A stretch of 64,000 bases of DNA from Mycolicibacterium mageritense (GTDB taxonomy: Bacteria > Actinomycetota > Actinomycetes > Mycobacteriales > Mycobacteriaceae). Within the stretch, counting starts at the first letter, position 1, and each line of letters opens with the position of its first letter. A program made the translations under genes and the position numbers. The DNA lies in the NCBI RefSeq assembly GCF_010727475.1, contig NZ_AP022567.1:2418001-2482000 (forward strand), in the 5' to 3' direction. Positions 1 through 8,685 of this stretch are shown in pieces. The notes beneath the pieces were generated by a model. It searched no databases. It was not told the DNA's origin and saw nothing but the letters and a program-made list of their open reading frames with translations.

Positions 1-1
1 G

Positions 2-748
2 AGCGAGATGACTGCCGATGACATCATCGAGAACGACTTCAACCACGTCGTGATCGCCACCGGCGCAGGCTGGCGCACCGACGGCGTCGGCCGCTGGCAC
101 ACCAAGCCTCTCGAAATCGCCGAGGGCGCAGACATTCTGAGCCCCGATGACATCATGGCGGGCACGCGCCCGCGCGGTCAGCGCGTCGTGGTGTTCGACG
201 ACGACCACTACTACATGGGTGGTGTGATCGCCGAGCTGCTCGCCAAAGAGGGCATGGACGTCACCCTGATCACGCCCGCCGCGCACGTGTCGCAATGGAC
301 CACCAACACCTTGGAGGTCGCCCGGATCCGCAAGCGCGTGATCCGGGCCGGCATCGATGTGCGGACCAACACCGCGGTCACCGCCGTCACTGCCGACGGC
401 GTGCGGACCGCATGCGTCTACACCGGTGACGAGGGCACCATGAACGCGGATTCGGTCGTCATGGTGACCGCGCGGCTCCCCCACGACGGCCTCTACCAAG
501 AGCTGCTGAGCCGCGAAAGCGAATGGGCCGACGCGGACCTGCTGAGCGTGCGGGCCATCGGCGACGTGTGGGCGCCCGCCACCATCGCCGCCGCCGTGTG
601 GTCGGGTCACCGCTACGCCGAAGAGCTCGACGAACCGCAGACGCTGGGCCCGGTGCCGTATCTGCGTGAAACCGCAGAACTCGCACCTGAAAATCCGGGC
701 ACCTGTGCCTTCTTACCCATCACGCCGGTCCAGCCGGCCACCGTCTGA
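2..748 (+). CDS. Trimethylamine dehydrogenase-type flavoprotein, C-terminal part (5' end outside window)
   Basis: The reading frame is open from the window edge, so the gene is truncated on the left and the ATG at 8 is internal. The visible ~248 residues match the C-terminal nucleotide-binding half of the old-yellow-enzyme/trimethylamine dehydrogenase family (TMADH, histamine dehydrogenase, N-methylproline demethylase). They include a VVIATGA strand near residue 20 and a second Rossmann-like segment (VVVFDDDHYYMGG) near residue 60. Such enzymes oxidise amines using FMN and a 4Fe-4S cluster bound by the N-terminal half, which is not seen here. The gene is followed after 9 bp by a cupin gene and then an aldehyde dehydrogenase, which would fit oxidation of an amine to an aldehyde and acid. 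The substrate cannot be deduced. Confidence 0.8.
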   Translation, partial: SEMTADDIIENDFNHVVIATGAGWRTDGVGRWHTKPLEIAEGADILSPDDIMAGTRPRGQRVVVFDDDHYYMGGVIAELLAKEGMDVTLITPAAHVSQWTTNTLEVARIRKRVIRAGIDVRTNTAVTAVTADGVRTACVYTGDEGTMNADSVVMVTARLPHDGLYQELLSRESEWADADLLSVRAIGDVWAPATIAAAVWSGHRYAEELDEPQTLGPVPYLRETAELAPENPGTCAFLPITPVQPATV

Positions 749-757
749 GGAGAATCC

Positions 758-1117
758 ATGCCTGCACTCATCCCCGCCGGCCCCGACGCCGTCGCGGCCA
801 TGACCCCCAGCAGCTACGTCACCGCCGAGACCCTGCGCGAGGGTGACCCGGCAGAGACCGAGGCCGTGCACCTCGCCAGCGCCGACGAGAAGTTCACGGT
901 CGGATCGTGGCGCGCCGAACCCTACGCCGAGTTCATCGAGAGCTACCCGGGCGACGAGTACACCCGGGTGCTGCAAGGATCGATAACCCTGACCGGCGAC
1001 GACGGCGTCGCCCACACCTTCGGCCCCGGCGACTCGTTCACCCTGACAAAGGGCTGGCGCGGCGAGTACCGCGTCACCGAGCCGCTGGTCAAGCAGTTCG
1101 CGATCTACGTCCCCTGA
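758..1117 (+). CDS. Small single-domain cupin protein
   Basis: 119 residues. The sequence has a beta-barrel cupin pattern with YPGDEYTRVLQG, GDDGVAHTFGPGDSF and a C-terminal FAIYVP strand, resembling the Cupin_3 (DUF861) group. That group includes ureidoglycine aminohydrolase-like and EutQ-like proteins and many small proteins of unknown function. The ATG at 758 follows a GAGGAGAA ribosome binding site. It lies 9 bp after the dehydrogenase and 11 bp before the aldehyde dehydrogenase, so it is almost certainly co-transcribed with both. The second cupin motif lacks the usual His, so metal binding is uncertain. The role is probably accessory to, or an isomerisation/hydrolysis step in, the cluster's catabolic pathway; this is inference. 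Confidence 0.75.
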   Translation: MPALIPAGPDAVAAMTPSSYVTAETLREGDPAETEAVHLASADEKFTVGSWRAEPYAEFIESYPGDEYTRVLQGSITLTGDDGVAHTFGPGDSFTLTKGWRGEYRVTEPLVKQFAIYVP

Positions 1118-1128
1118 GAGGCAGGCAC

Positions 1129-2610
1129 ATGACCACGCTCGACGACTGGACCCGGCTGGCCGGCGAAATCACGCCGCGCACCGAGGTTTTCATCGACGGC
1201 AAGTATCGGGCCGCGTTGTCCGGCGCGACGTTCGACTCGGTGAACCCCGCCACGGGTGAGCTGATCGCGCCGGTGGCGTCGGCCGATGCCGACGACGTCG
1301 ACGCGGCAGTGGCGTCGGCACGCACCGCGTTCGAATCGGGCGCCTGGTCGAAGGCCTCGGCGTCGCACCGCAAGCGTGTGCTGCGCCAACTCTCGGAACT
1401 GATCCTGGCGCACAGCGAGGAGCTGGCGCTGCTGGACTCGATGGACATGGGCAAGCTCGTCGCCGAAGCACACACCGTCGACGTGCCCTCGGCCGCCGAG
1501 CTTTTCGCGTTCTACGGCGAGGCCATCGACAAGCAGTCGGGCGAGATCGCACCCACCGAGCCCGGCAATCTCGCGCTGGTGACCCGCGAGCCGCTCGGTG
1601 TCGTCGGCGCGGTGACGCCGTGGAACTTCCCGCTCGACCTCGCGGTGTGGAAGGTCGCTCCCGCGCTCGCGGCGGGCAACTCTGTCGTCCTCAAGCCCGC
1701 CGAGCAGGCGCCGCTGTCCTCGATCCGGCTCGCCGAGCTCGCCGTGGAAGCCGGACTGCCCGAGGGCGTGCTCAACGTGGTTCCAGGCCTCGGCCCGACG
1801 GCCGGTGAGGCGCTGGGACGCCACCCCGGAGTCGACGTCATCGCGTTCACCGGCTCGACCGAAACCGGCAAGCGGTTCCTGCGCTACGCCGCGGACTCCA
1901 ACGCCAAGCAGGTCTGGTTGGAGTGCGGCGGCAAGAGCCCGAACCTGGTGTTCGCCGATGCGGACCTGGATGCCGCGGTGGACAAGGCAATCTTCGGGGC
2001 GTTCTACAACCAGGGCGCGGTGTGCTCGTCGAATTCCCGGCTGCTGCTGCACGAGTCGATCGCCGAAGAGTTCCTCGCCGAGCTGGTCAAGCGCACTGCC
2101 GACGTGCGGCCGGGCAATCCGCTGGATCCGGCGTCCACCCTGGGCGCCCTCGTCGACGAACAGCACACCGAGCGGGTCGTCGGGTTCATCGAGCGGGCCC
2201 GTGCCGACGGCGAGGTCATCACCGGCGGGACACGTGAAACGGTCGACGGCCGCGGCTGTTTCGTGTCCCCCACGATCGTCGCGAACCTGCCCTCGACCGC
2301 CGAGCTGGTGACCGAAGAGGTTTTCGGGCCGGTGCTGGCCGTGCAGACGTTCGCCGACGAAGCACAGGCGATCGCGATGGCCAACGACACCGTCTACGGT
2401 CTGGCTGCCTCGGTGTGGACCCGTGACCTGTCCCGCGCGCACCGCGTCTCGGGGGCACTGCGCGCAGGCACGGTGTCGGTGAACACCGTCGACGCACTGA
2501 GCCCTCAGACCCCGTTCGGCGGATTCAAGCAGTCCGGATTCGGCCGCGATCTGTCCCTGCACGCGCTCGACAAATACACCGGCCTGAAAACCACCTGGAT
2601 CGCACTCTGA
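1129..2610 (+). CDS. NAD(P)-dependent aldehyde dehydrogenase (PuuC/BetB-like)
   Basis: 493 residues, full length for the ALDH superfamily. It converts an aldehyde to its acid with NAD(P)+. The catalytic glutamate lies in WLECGGKSPN (about residue 266), the nucleophilic cysteine in NQGAVCSSNSR (about 300), the cofactor loop in FTGSTETGKR (about 243) and the N-terminal substrate region in TPWNFPLDLAVWK (about 163). The nearest well-known relatives are gamma-glutamyl-gamma-aminobutyraldehyde dehydrogenase and betaine aldehyde dehydrogenase. I chose the ATG at 1129, preceded by GAGAGGCA, over a longer in-frame extension that would run back through the cupin gene. It sits between an amine dehydrogenase and an alcohol oxidase gene, either of which could supply the aldehyde. 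Confidence 0.9.
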   Translation: MTTLDDWTRLAGEITPRTEVFIDGKYRAALSGATFDSVNPATGELIAPVASADADDVDAAVASARTAFESGAWSKASASHRKRVLRQLSELILAHSEELALLDSMDMGKLVAEAHTVDVPSAAELFAFYGEAIDKQSGEIAPTEPGNLALVTREPLGVVGAVTPWNFPLDLAVWKVAPALAAGNSVVLKPAEQAPLSSIRLAELAVEAGLPEGVLNVVPGLGPTAGEALGRHPGVDVIAFTGSTETGKRFLRYAADSNAKQVWLECGGKSPNLVFADADLDAAVDKAIFGAFYNQGAVCSSNSRLLLHESIAEEFLAELVKRTADVRPGNPLDPASTLGALVDEQHTERVVGFIERARADGEVITGGTRETVDGRGCFVSPTIVANLPSTAELVTEEVFGPVLAVQTFADEAQAIAMANDTVYGLAASVWTRDLSRAHRVSGALRAGTVSVNTVDALSPQTPFGGFKQSGFGRDLSLHALDKYTGLKTTWIAL

Positions 2611-2814
2611 CGAATACCGTTGTGCACCAATCTGTTATGAGGCCAGAGAAACGAGGTGGAAACAATTCTCTAATGATCTGGTCATCATAAAAAGTGATGA
2701 ATTACGTCGGAATAATGCGTTTTATATTTGGAACGACATCGCGAATACTGCGTGATGTCGGGATCCCACATTCCGGCACACCGCCGCAGGGCCCGCAAAG
2801 AGAGCAGCCGTCAG
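2611..2814 (+). promoter_or_regulatory. AT-rich gap, probable promoter of the permease-GMC-amidohydrolase genes
   Basis: About 200 bp clearly richer in A+T than the flanking coding DNA and with no plausible gene. It carries a TGA-N5-TCA dyad (within ATGATCTGGTCATCAT, near 2675-2690), which could be a GntR-type operator. It could separate the first three genes from the permease transcription unit. No regulator is encoded nearby, so this is a weak inference. Confidence 0.35.
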
Positions 2815-4212
2815 ATGAACGATAAAGTTCCGGTGTCCGCCGCACCCGTAGAACAACGGACCATCGACCACGTCCCGGTCGACGAACGGCACGGCCGCGC
2901 CCGTGACCTCTTCACCGTCTGGTTCGGGTCCAACATCATGTTGCTGACCATCATCACCGGCGCACTCGCCACCACGGTGTTCGGCCTGCCGCTGTGGGCC
3001 GGCGCAGCCGCGATCATCCTCGGCAATGTCATCGGCGGTGTGGTGATGGCGTTGCACGCCGCCCAGGGCCCGCAGATGGGTGTGCCCCAGATGCTGCAGA
3101 CCCGGGCCCAGTTCGGTTCGTACGGCAGCCTTCTCGTGGTGGTCCTGGTGGTCTTCATGTACCTGGGCTTCTTCGCGTCCAACGCGGTCCTCGGCGGTCA
3201 GGCGCTGGCCAAGGTGACCGGCCTGCCCACCAACTGGTCCATCATGATCATCGGGCTGATCAGCGTCGTCGCGACAATCGTGGGTTACCGGCTCATCCAC
3301 CGCGTGACCGCGTTTCTGTCCGTGGTCGCCGGCGGGGCGCTGGTCGTGGCATTCGCCTGGATGATCGGGGTCAACGGTGTTCCCGCCGACACCTGGCACA
3401 CCAGCGGGTTCAGCTGGGCCGGGTTCATGGCCACCCTGTCGGTCGCGGCCCTGTGGCAGATCGCCTATGCACCTTATGTTTCCGACTACACGCGGTATAT
3501 GCCCAAGGACACCGGCCAGCGCGCCGCCTTCTGGGGCACCTATGCGGGCTGCGTGCTGGGCTCGGTGTTGCCGATGCTGCTCGGTGTGCTGGTGGGTGCC
3601 GCGTTGCCGACCGACGAGACCCTCGAAGGCCTGTCGACGCTCACGCGCGGGGTGAGCACGGGCGTGTTCGCGATCTTCGCGATCGGCATCACGGCCACCA
3701 ATGCCATGAATTTGTACTGCGGTGCGCTGTCCACGATCACGGTGGGCCAGAACCTGTTTCCGCGGTGGCGTCCCGCCGCGGGCAGCCGCGCGGTGACGGC
3801 CATCGTGCTGTTTGTCATCGCGATCATCCCCGCGCTGGTCAGCGCGGAAGACTTCCTGGCCAACTACGCGAACTTCTTGGCCTTGCTGCTGTGTGTCCTG
3901 ATCCCCTGGACCGCAGTCAATCTCGTCGACTACTACCTGCTGCGTCACGGCGTCTACGACATCGACTCACTGTTCGAGCGTGACGGTGGCCGGTACGGGA
4001 GGTTCAACTGGACCGCGATCGCGTGCTACTTCATCGGCATCCTGATCCAGATCCCCTTCCTGTCGACCACGCTGTTCACCGGATTCGCGGCCGCGGCGAT
4101 GGGCGGCGTCGACATCTCGTGGATCGTCGGCCTGGCCGTCATCTGCCCGCTGTACTACGCGCTCATGCGCTCCAAGGTGGTCGCACCCGTGACGCAGCCC
4201 GCGGTGGCGTGA
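2815..4212 (+). CDS. NCS1-family nucleobase/hydantoin-type cation symporter
   Basis: 465 residues with about 12 predicted membrane helices. It resembles the cytosine/purine/hydantoin permease (NCS1, CodB-Mhp1) family, inner-membrane symporters for small nitrogen compounds. Supporting segments are the first-helix WFGSNIMLLT (around residue 45), the TM3-like PQMGVPQMLQTRAQFG (around 90) and YAPYVSDYTRYMP (around 225), a position that contributes to substrate and ion binding in the family. The ATG at 2815 follows AGAGAGCAG; the open frame extends further upstream but without family resemblance. The next gene (GMC oxidoreductase) starts 2 bp after the stop, indicating tight coupling. It probably imports the substrate catabolised by the neighbouring enzymes; substrate unknown. 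Confidence 0.87.
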   Translation: MNDKVPVSAAPVEQRTIDHVPVDERHGRARDLFTVWFGSNIMLLTIITGALATTVFGLPLWAGAAAIILGNVIGGVVMALHAAQGPQMGVPQMLQTRAQFGSYGSLLVVVLVVFMYLGFFASNAVLGGQALAKVTGLPTNWSIMIIGLISVVATIVGYRLIHRVTAFLSVVAGGALVVAFAWMIGVNGVPADTWHTSGFSWAGFMATLSVAALWQIAYAPYVSDYTRYMPKDTGQRAAFWGTYAGCVLGSVLPMLLGVLVGAALPTDETLEGLSTLTRGVSTGVFAIFAIGITATNAMNLYCGALSTITVGQNLFPRWRPAAGSRAVTAIVLFVIAIIPALVSAEDFLANYANFLALLLCVLIPWTAVNLVDYYLLRHGVYDIDSLFERDGGRYGRFNWTAIACYFIGILIQIPFLSTTLFTGFAAAAMGGVDISWIVGLAVICPLYYALMRSKVVAPVTQPAVA

Positions 4213-4214
4213 GC

Positions 4215-5756
4215 ATGGCCGACTATCTGATCGTCGGTGGCGGCACCGCCGGATGCATTGTGGCATCGCGACTTTCCGAGGATCCGGACGTCACGGTCAC
4301 GGTGCTCGAAGCAGGCCCCTCCGACAAGGACGAGCCCCGCGCCCGCGACATCCGCCGGTGGGCACAGATGCTGGAGAGCGAATACGACCTCGACTACCGC
4401 AGTGTGCCGCAGGAGCGCGGCAACTCCGGCATTCGCCAGGCCCGCATGCAGATCCTCGGGGGCTGTTCGACGGCCAACACCATGATCACGTGGCGGCCAC
4501 TCGCGGCCGACCTCGACGAGTGGGCCGCGCTGGGCGTCACAGGCTGGGACGCCGCCGCGGTACACGACGCGTTCGACCGGATCCTCGCGCCGGTCGAGCC
4601 CGTCGCCGACAAGGACCGAAACCCGTACGTCGGCGACGTGGTGGACTCCGCCCGGCGGGCGCTGGATCTGCCTGCCCGGCGGGCCTGGAACTCCGACCCC
4701 GACTTCGCCGCCACGGGCGTCGGAGCCGGATTCTTCGAGATCGGCTACACCCCGCAGAGCCACCTGCGGTCCTCGACGTCGGTGCATTACCTGCACGACG
4801 CGATCGTCGAGCGCGACAATCTCGTAATCGAGCACGGACAGCACGCCGAGCGGCTCCTCGTCGAAGACGGTCGAGCCGTCGGCGTGATCACCCGCGACGA
4901 TGCGGGTAACCGCCACGAGTTCCGGGCCGACCGGGAGGTCATCGTGTGCTGCGGGGCCATCGATTCGCCAAAGCTGCTGCAGCTGTCCGGGATCGGCCCG
5001 GCCGATGTGCTGGCCGCGGCGGGCGTTGTGCAGGTGGTCGACGCTCCTGGGGTGGGCGAGAACCTCATGGACCACGCCGAAGGTCTCATCGTCTGGGAAG
5101 CCGCCGCCGACGTGCCCGGCACGTGCGCGACCGGGTGGGATGCCGGGGCCGCGGTGCGCCTGTCGGAGGACAGCCCCGCTCGGCCCGAGGTGCTGATGCA
5201 CTTCCCCGTCGAAGCCGTCGCCGACCACGCCATCGCGCGCGGTGTCGAGATGCCCGAGCGCATCGTGTCGATAGCGCCGAACGTCGCCAAGCCCAGCAGC
5301 CGTGGGCGGGTCTGGATCACGTCGTCCGATCCCGCCGAGCGTCCCTCGATCGACTACCGGTATTTCACCGATGCTGACGGGCATGACGAGGCGGTCCTGA
5401 TCGCCGGGATCCGGCTGGCCCGCCGGATCGCCGAGGCCGAACCGATGGCCAAGTGGCTTGTCCGCGAGGTCTTCCCGGGGCCGGACGCGCAGTCCGACGA
5501 CGAGCTGTCCGAGGCGCTGCGGGCCACCCACCAGACCGTCTACCACGTGTCCGGAACCTGTCGGATGGGTTCCGATGACGATCCGATGGCGGTGTGCGAT
5601 TCACGGCTGAGGGTCCGCGGCGTGGACGGCCTGCGCGTGGTCGACGCGTCGGTGTTCCCCACCATCCCTTCGGTCAACCCGGTGGGCACCATCATGGCGG
5701 TCGCCGAGCACGCCAGCGCACTGGTGCTCGCCGACCGTCAGACCGTCACGGCCTGA
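4215..5756 (+). CDS. GMC-family FAD oxidoreductase (choline dehydrogenase-like)
   Basis: 513 residues. It oxidises a primary alcohol to an aldehyde with FAD. The N-terminal dinucleotide motif is YLIVGGGTAGCIVASRLSE (residues 4-22), with the typical acidic residue in VLEAGP. A GMC signature appears in ILGGCSTANTMITWRP (about 88), and the second signature in CCGAIDSPKLLQLSGIGP (about 250). The C-terminal active-site region has YHVSGTCRMG (about 445; catalytic His) and VDASVFPTIPSVNPVGTIM (about 476; His/Asn pair position occupied by Asn). GMC enzymes often carry GGSS; here it is GGCS. The ATG at 4215 begins 2 bp after the permease stop. It likely works ahead of the aldehyde dehydrogenase in the same cluster; substrate unknown. 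Confidence 0.88.
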   Translation: MADYLIVGGGTAGCIVASRLSEDPDVTVTVLEAGPSDKDEPRARDIRRWAQMLESEYDLDYRSVPQERGNSGIRQARMQILGGCSTANTMITWRPLAADLDEWAALGVTGWDAAAVHDAFDRILAPVEPVADKDRNPYVGDVVDSARRALDLPARRAWNSDPDFAATGVGAGFFEIGYTPQSHLRSSTSVHYLHDAIVERDNLVIEHGQHAERLLVEDGRAVGVITRDDAGNRHEFRADREVIVCCGAIDSPKLLQLSGIGPADVLAAAGVVQVVDAPGVGENLMDHAEGLIVWEAAADVPGTCATGWDAGAAVRLSEDSPARPEVLMHFPVEAVADHAIARGVEMPERIVSIAPNVAKPSSRGRVWITSSDPAERPSIDYRYFTDADGHDEAVLIAGIRLARRIAEAEPMAKWLVREVFPGPDAQSDDELSEALRATHQTVYHVSGTCRMGSDDDPMAVCDSRLRVRGVDGLRVVDASVFPTIPSVNPVGTIMAVAEHASALVLADRQTVTA

Positions 5757-5764
5757 AAGACACC

Positions 5765-7402
5765 ATGATTGCCGACCGCATCTTCACCAACGCCGCCGTG
5801 TTCGACGCGGCCGGAGCCGACACCGTGACCGTCCACGGCAACTCGATCGTCGGCGTGGGCCGCGGCGTCGACCGTGACATGATCGGAAAGCACACGGAGA
5901 TCACCGATCTGGGTGGTGCGAGTCTGCTGCCCGGATTCGTCGACGCGCATGCGCATCCGGTCGCCGCGGGCATGTCGGCGCTGCGGTGCGACCTGTCCGG
6001 CCTGGCCCACGACCGCCAGAGCTATCTCGCCGCGATCGCCGAGTACGCCGCCGCCAATCCCGACGAGGCCGTGATCGCCGGGGCGGGCTGGTACGGCGAC
6101 GCGTTCCCGGGCGGCTTTCCGACCCGCCAGGACATCGACTCCGTCGCCGCCGACCGGCCCGTGATCCTGACGAGCCACGACTACCACGGCGCCTGGGTCA
6201 ACACGCGCGCCCTCGAGCTGGCCGGGATCACGTCGGACACCGCCGATCCCGCGGGCGGCCGGATCATCCGCGATCACGACGGCGAACCCACCGGGGTTTT
6301 GCTGGATCGCGGTGGCGACGCCGTCAACGCCCTCATCCCCGAAGTGACGCCGGAGTTCATGCGGCGCGCCCTGCTTGAAGCACAGCGACGGCTGCACTCC
6401 GTCGGTGTGACCGGTTGGCAGGACGCCGCGGTCGGTGCCGAATTCTTCGGGCTCAAGGACAATTTCGCGACCTACGTCGACGCCGACGAGGCCGGCGAAC
6501 TGACCGCACGGGTGGTCGGCGCCCTGTGGTGGGAGGCCGAGCGCGGCGCCGAGCAACTCGGCGAGCTGTGCGCGCGCCGTGATCGCACCGGCCATTCCCG
6601 GTTCACCGCAACCATGGTCAAGGTCATGCAGGACGGCATCTGTGAGAACTGCACGGCCGCGATGCTTGCGCCGTATCGGGCCGTCGCAGGCCACGACACG
6701 GGCGAGTCGTTCATCGACCCCGAGGATCTGCACAAGGTCACGGCCCTGCTCGCGGGCGAGCGGTTCGGCGTCCACATGCACGCCGTCGGTGACCGTGCGG
6801 TCCGCGAATGCCTCGACGCGCTCGGGCACGCGATCGCCCAGCACCCGCAGTTCGACGGCCGACATCAGATCGCCCACCTGGATGTGGTCGACCCGCAGGA
6901 TATTCCGCGATTCGGCCGGCTCGGCGTGATCGCCAACATCCAGGCCCTGTGGGCTCGCCGTGACAAGGAGATCGTCGAGCGCAAGCTGCCGCTGCTCGGA
7001 CCGGACCGTGAGCTCTGGCACTTCCCGTTCGGCTCGATCCAACGCCACGGTGGCACGCTGGCGATGGGCAGCGACTGGCCGGTGACTGATCCGAATCCGT
7101 TGTGGGCCATCCACACCGCGGTACACCGCACCGGCACGCATGCCGATCCGCACGCGATCGGCGACGGCGTCTTCGACACCCCTCTGCAGGCACAGGAGGG
7201 CATCTCCCTGCAGTCGGCGATCCACGCCTACACCGCGGGCTCCGCGTACGCCAACGGTCAGGACCGGACCGGGCGGATCGCGGCGGGCATGTTGGCCGAC
7301 CTCGTGGTGCTCGACCAGGACATCACGACCGCGACGGACGTCGGCATGGTGCAGGTGGTGCAGACGATCGTCGGCGGTGACACGGTGTTCGTCAGGGATT
7401 GA
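5765..7402 (+). CDS. YtcJ-type metal-dependent amidohydrolase
   Basis: 545 residues of the amidohydrolase superfamily. A short N-terminal beta domain leads to FVDAHAHPVAAG (about residue 60; metal-binding HxH). Later HMHAVGDRAVR (about 338) and HQIAHLDVV (about 368) supply histidines, and GSDWPVTDPNP (about 436) supplies the catalytic Asp. The C-terminus, ending DLVVLDQDI and GGDTVF, is the returning beta domain. YtcJ-like enzymes hydrolyse amide or ester bonds in diverse small molecules. The gene starts 8 bp after the GMC gene. Its stop overlaps the 3' end of the convergent mce gene by 11 bp, leaving no room for a classical terminator. It could release the amine or alcohol oxidised by the other enzymes; this is inference from context. 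Confidence 0.87.
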   Translation: MIADRIFTNAAVFDAAGADTVTVHGNSIVGVGRGVDRDMIGKHTEITDLGGASLLPGFVDAHAHPVAAGMSALRCDLSGLAHDRQSYLAAIAEYAAANPDEAVIAGAGWYGDAFPGGFPTRQDIDSVAADRPVILTSHDYHGAWVNTRALELAGITSDTADPAGGRIIRDHDGEPTGVLLDRGGDAVNALIPEVTPEFMRRALLEAQRRLHSVGVTGWQDAAVGAEFFGLKDNFATYVDADEAGELTARVVGALWWEAERGAEQLGELCARRDRTGHSRFTATMVKVMQDGICENCTAAMLAPYRAVAGHDTGESFIDPEDLHKVTALLAGERFGVHMHAVGDRAVRECLDALGHAIAQHPQFDGRHQIAHLDVVDPQDIPRFGRLGVIANIQALWARRDKEIVERKLPLLGPDRELWHFPFGSIQRHGGTLAMGSDWPVTDPNPLWAIHTAVHRTGTHADPHAIGDGVFDTPLQAQEGISLQSAIHAYTAGSAYANGQDRTGRIAAGMLADLVVLDQDITTATDVGMVQVVQTIVGGDTVFVRD

Positions 7403-8612
7403 TGGTGGGGGCGCCGACCTGGCGGCCCCAGACGTACTCGGCCATGATCGGGTGGCCTAGTTCGAAGTGGTTGTACGGCGCCAGTGACACACCGGTGTCC
7501 ATGACCAGGTACGGCATGGGCCACAGATCGCGCGTGATCGGCTGCCAGCAACCCGGCCGGCCTTCCGGCCCGCCCTTGGCGTTGACGCGCGGCAGGTTCT
7601 CCGGATACACGTACGGGTTGCCGACGCCGACTATGGAGGTGTGGGTCCGGACCGAGTAGCCGTTGCCGCTGAACGCGTCCGCCATCTTCGGGGCCGCGTC
7701 GTGGAAGTTGCGGATCGTGCACAAGAGCTCGGGGCTGTACTTGTCCAGCAGCGCCGAGGTGGGCAACAGATCCTGCGCGCCCCGCACCAGATACGGCCCG
7801 CCACGCTCGAAGATGTCACCGCCGGTGTTGCCGAACCCGACCGCGGCCATCAACGCCTGATCCAGATTGCCACGCTGCGCGTTGACGCTTCGTGCGGTGG
7901 TGACAGCGTTCGTCAGCCCGTCCCACAGATCCGGCGATGCCTCGGAGTAGACCGCGGTCAAGTCCGCGACCCCGGAGAGGTCGCGACGGATCTGCGGCAT
8001 CCGCGGGTTCAGGTCGGCCAGGATCGTGTTGCCGTTGACTACCGACTGACCGAACTTGTCGCCCAACCCGTCAAGGGCCTGCGCCGTCGCGGTCAACGTC
8101 TCGTTGAGCTTGATCGGATCGACCTGTTCGGAGATCTTGGTGATGGTCTCGAACAACGTGTTGAACTCCGTCGTCACGCCCGTGGCCTGAATCGGCGTCG
8201 ACTCCGAAACCCGAGCCGAGGACGGCTCCTGAGGTGATGCGAAGTAGATGTACTTGTTGCCGAACACCGTGGTGGCACGCAACTCGACATCGACGTTCTC
8301 GGGAATCAACCGCAGGTACTTCGGGTCCACGTCCAGCAACAACCTGGCCGCGGGATTGCCATCGACCGTGACCACGTCGACCGCCTTGAGCCGGCCGATC
8401 GGCACCCCGTTGTAGGTCACCTTGGACCCGGGATCCATCGACAGCCCCGCCCGCCCGGAAAGCACCGTGATCTGGGTTTTCGGCTGGAAGAACCCGCGAA
8501 ACTGCAGCCAGATCAACCCGAACACCAAGGCGATCACCAACGCGGTGACGAGGCCCGCCAGCACATAGGGCGGCTTCCTCGGCTTGTTCAACGGTGCCCG
8601 GGCAACGGTCAT
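7392..8612 (-). CDS. Orphan MceA-like MlaD-domain lipid transporter subunit
   Basis: 406 residues. A basic N-terminus and one membrane helix (about 15-38) are followed by an MlaD/Mce domain with VLSGRAGLSMDPGSKV and YNGVPIGRL (about 50-75), then a long helical Mce4_CUP-type region. The C-terminus (YLVMDTGVSLAPYNHFELG, then EYVWGRQVG) is the signature ending of MceA proteins. Mce complexes move lipids or sterols across the mycobacterial envelope. MceA is normally followed by mceB-F and preceded by yrbE genes; none are here, so it is an orphan. The ATG at 8612 was chosen because the Mce alignment begins there; the longer open frame overlaps the divergent gene. It faces the flavoprotein at 8686 across a perfect palindrome, suggesting a shared repressor. 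Confidence 0.85.
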   Translation of the reverse strand: MTVARAPLNKPRKPPYVLAGLVTALVIALVFGLIWLQFRGFFQPKTQITVLSGRAGLSMDPGSKVTYNGVPIGRLKAVDVVTVDGNPAARLLLDVDPKYLRLIPENVDVELRATTVFGNKYIYFASPQEPSSARVSESTPIQATGVTTEFNTLFETITKISEQVDPIKLNETLTATAQALDGLGDKFGQSVVNGNTILADLNPRMPQIRRDLSGVADLTAVYSEASPDLWDGLTNAVTTARSVNAQRGNLDQALMAAVGFGNTGGDIFERGGPYLVRGAQDLLPTSALLDKYSPELLCTIRNFHDAAPKMADAFSGNGYSVRTHTSIVGVGNPYVYPENLPRVNAKGGPEGRPGCWQPITRDLWPMPYLVMDTGVSLAPYNHFELGHPIMAEYVWGRQVGAPTINP

Positions 8613-8628
8613 CGTTCGACACGGTAGC

Positions 8629-8652
8629 TCGTGACAACGTACGTTGTCACGA
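8629..8652. promoter_or_regulatory. 24-bp perfect palindrome, TetR-type operator candidate
   Basis: Every base of 8629-8652 pairs with its mirror (half-site TCGTGACAACGT). The site lies 16 bp upstream of the mce start and 33 bp upstream of the divergent flavoprotein start. Length, symmetry and TGACA/TGTCA arms are typical of TetR-family operators; the cognate regulator is not in the window. Confidence 0.7.
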
Positions 8653-8685
8653 ATTTGGCGAGCCTCGCGCTGCCACGATGTCTGC

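Noticed and set aside
2670..2692. Possible GntR operator before the permease gene
   Set aside because: Only a TGA-N5-TCA dyad; too weak to list as a site without a regulator or conservation.
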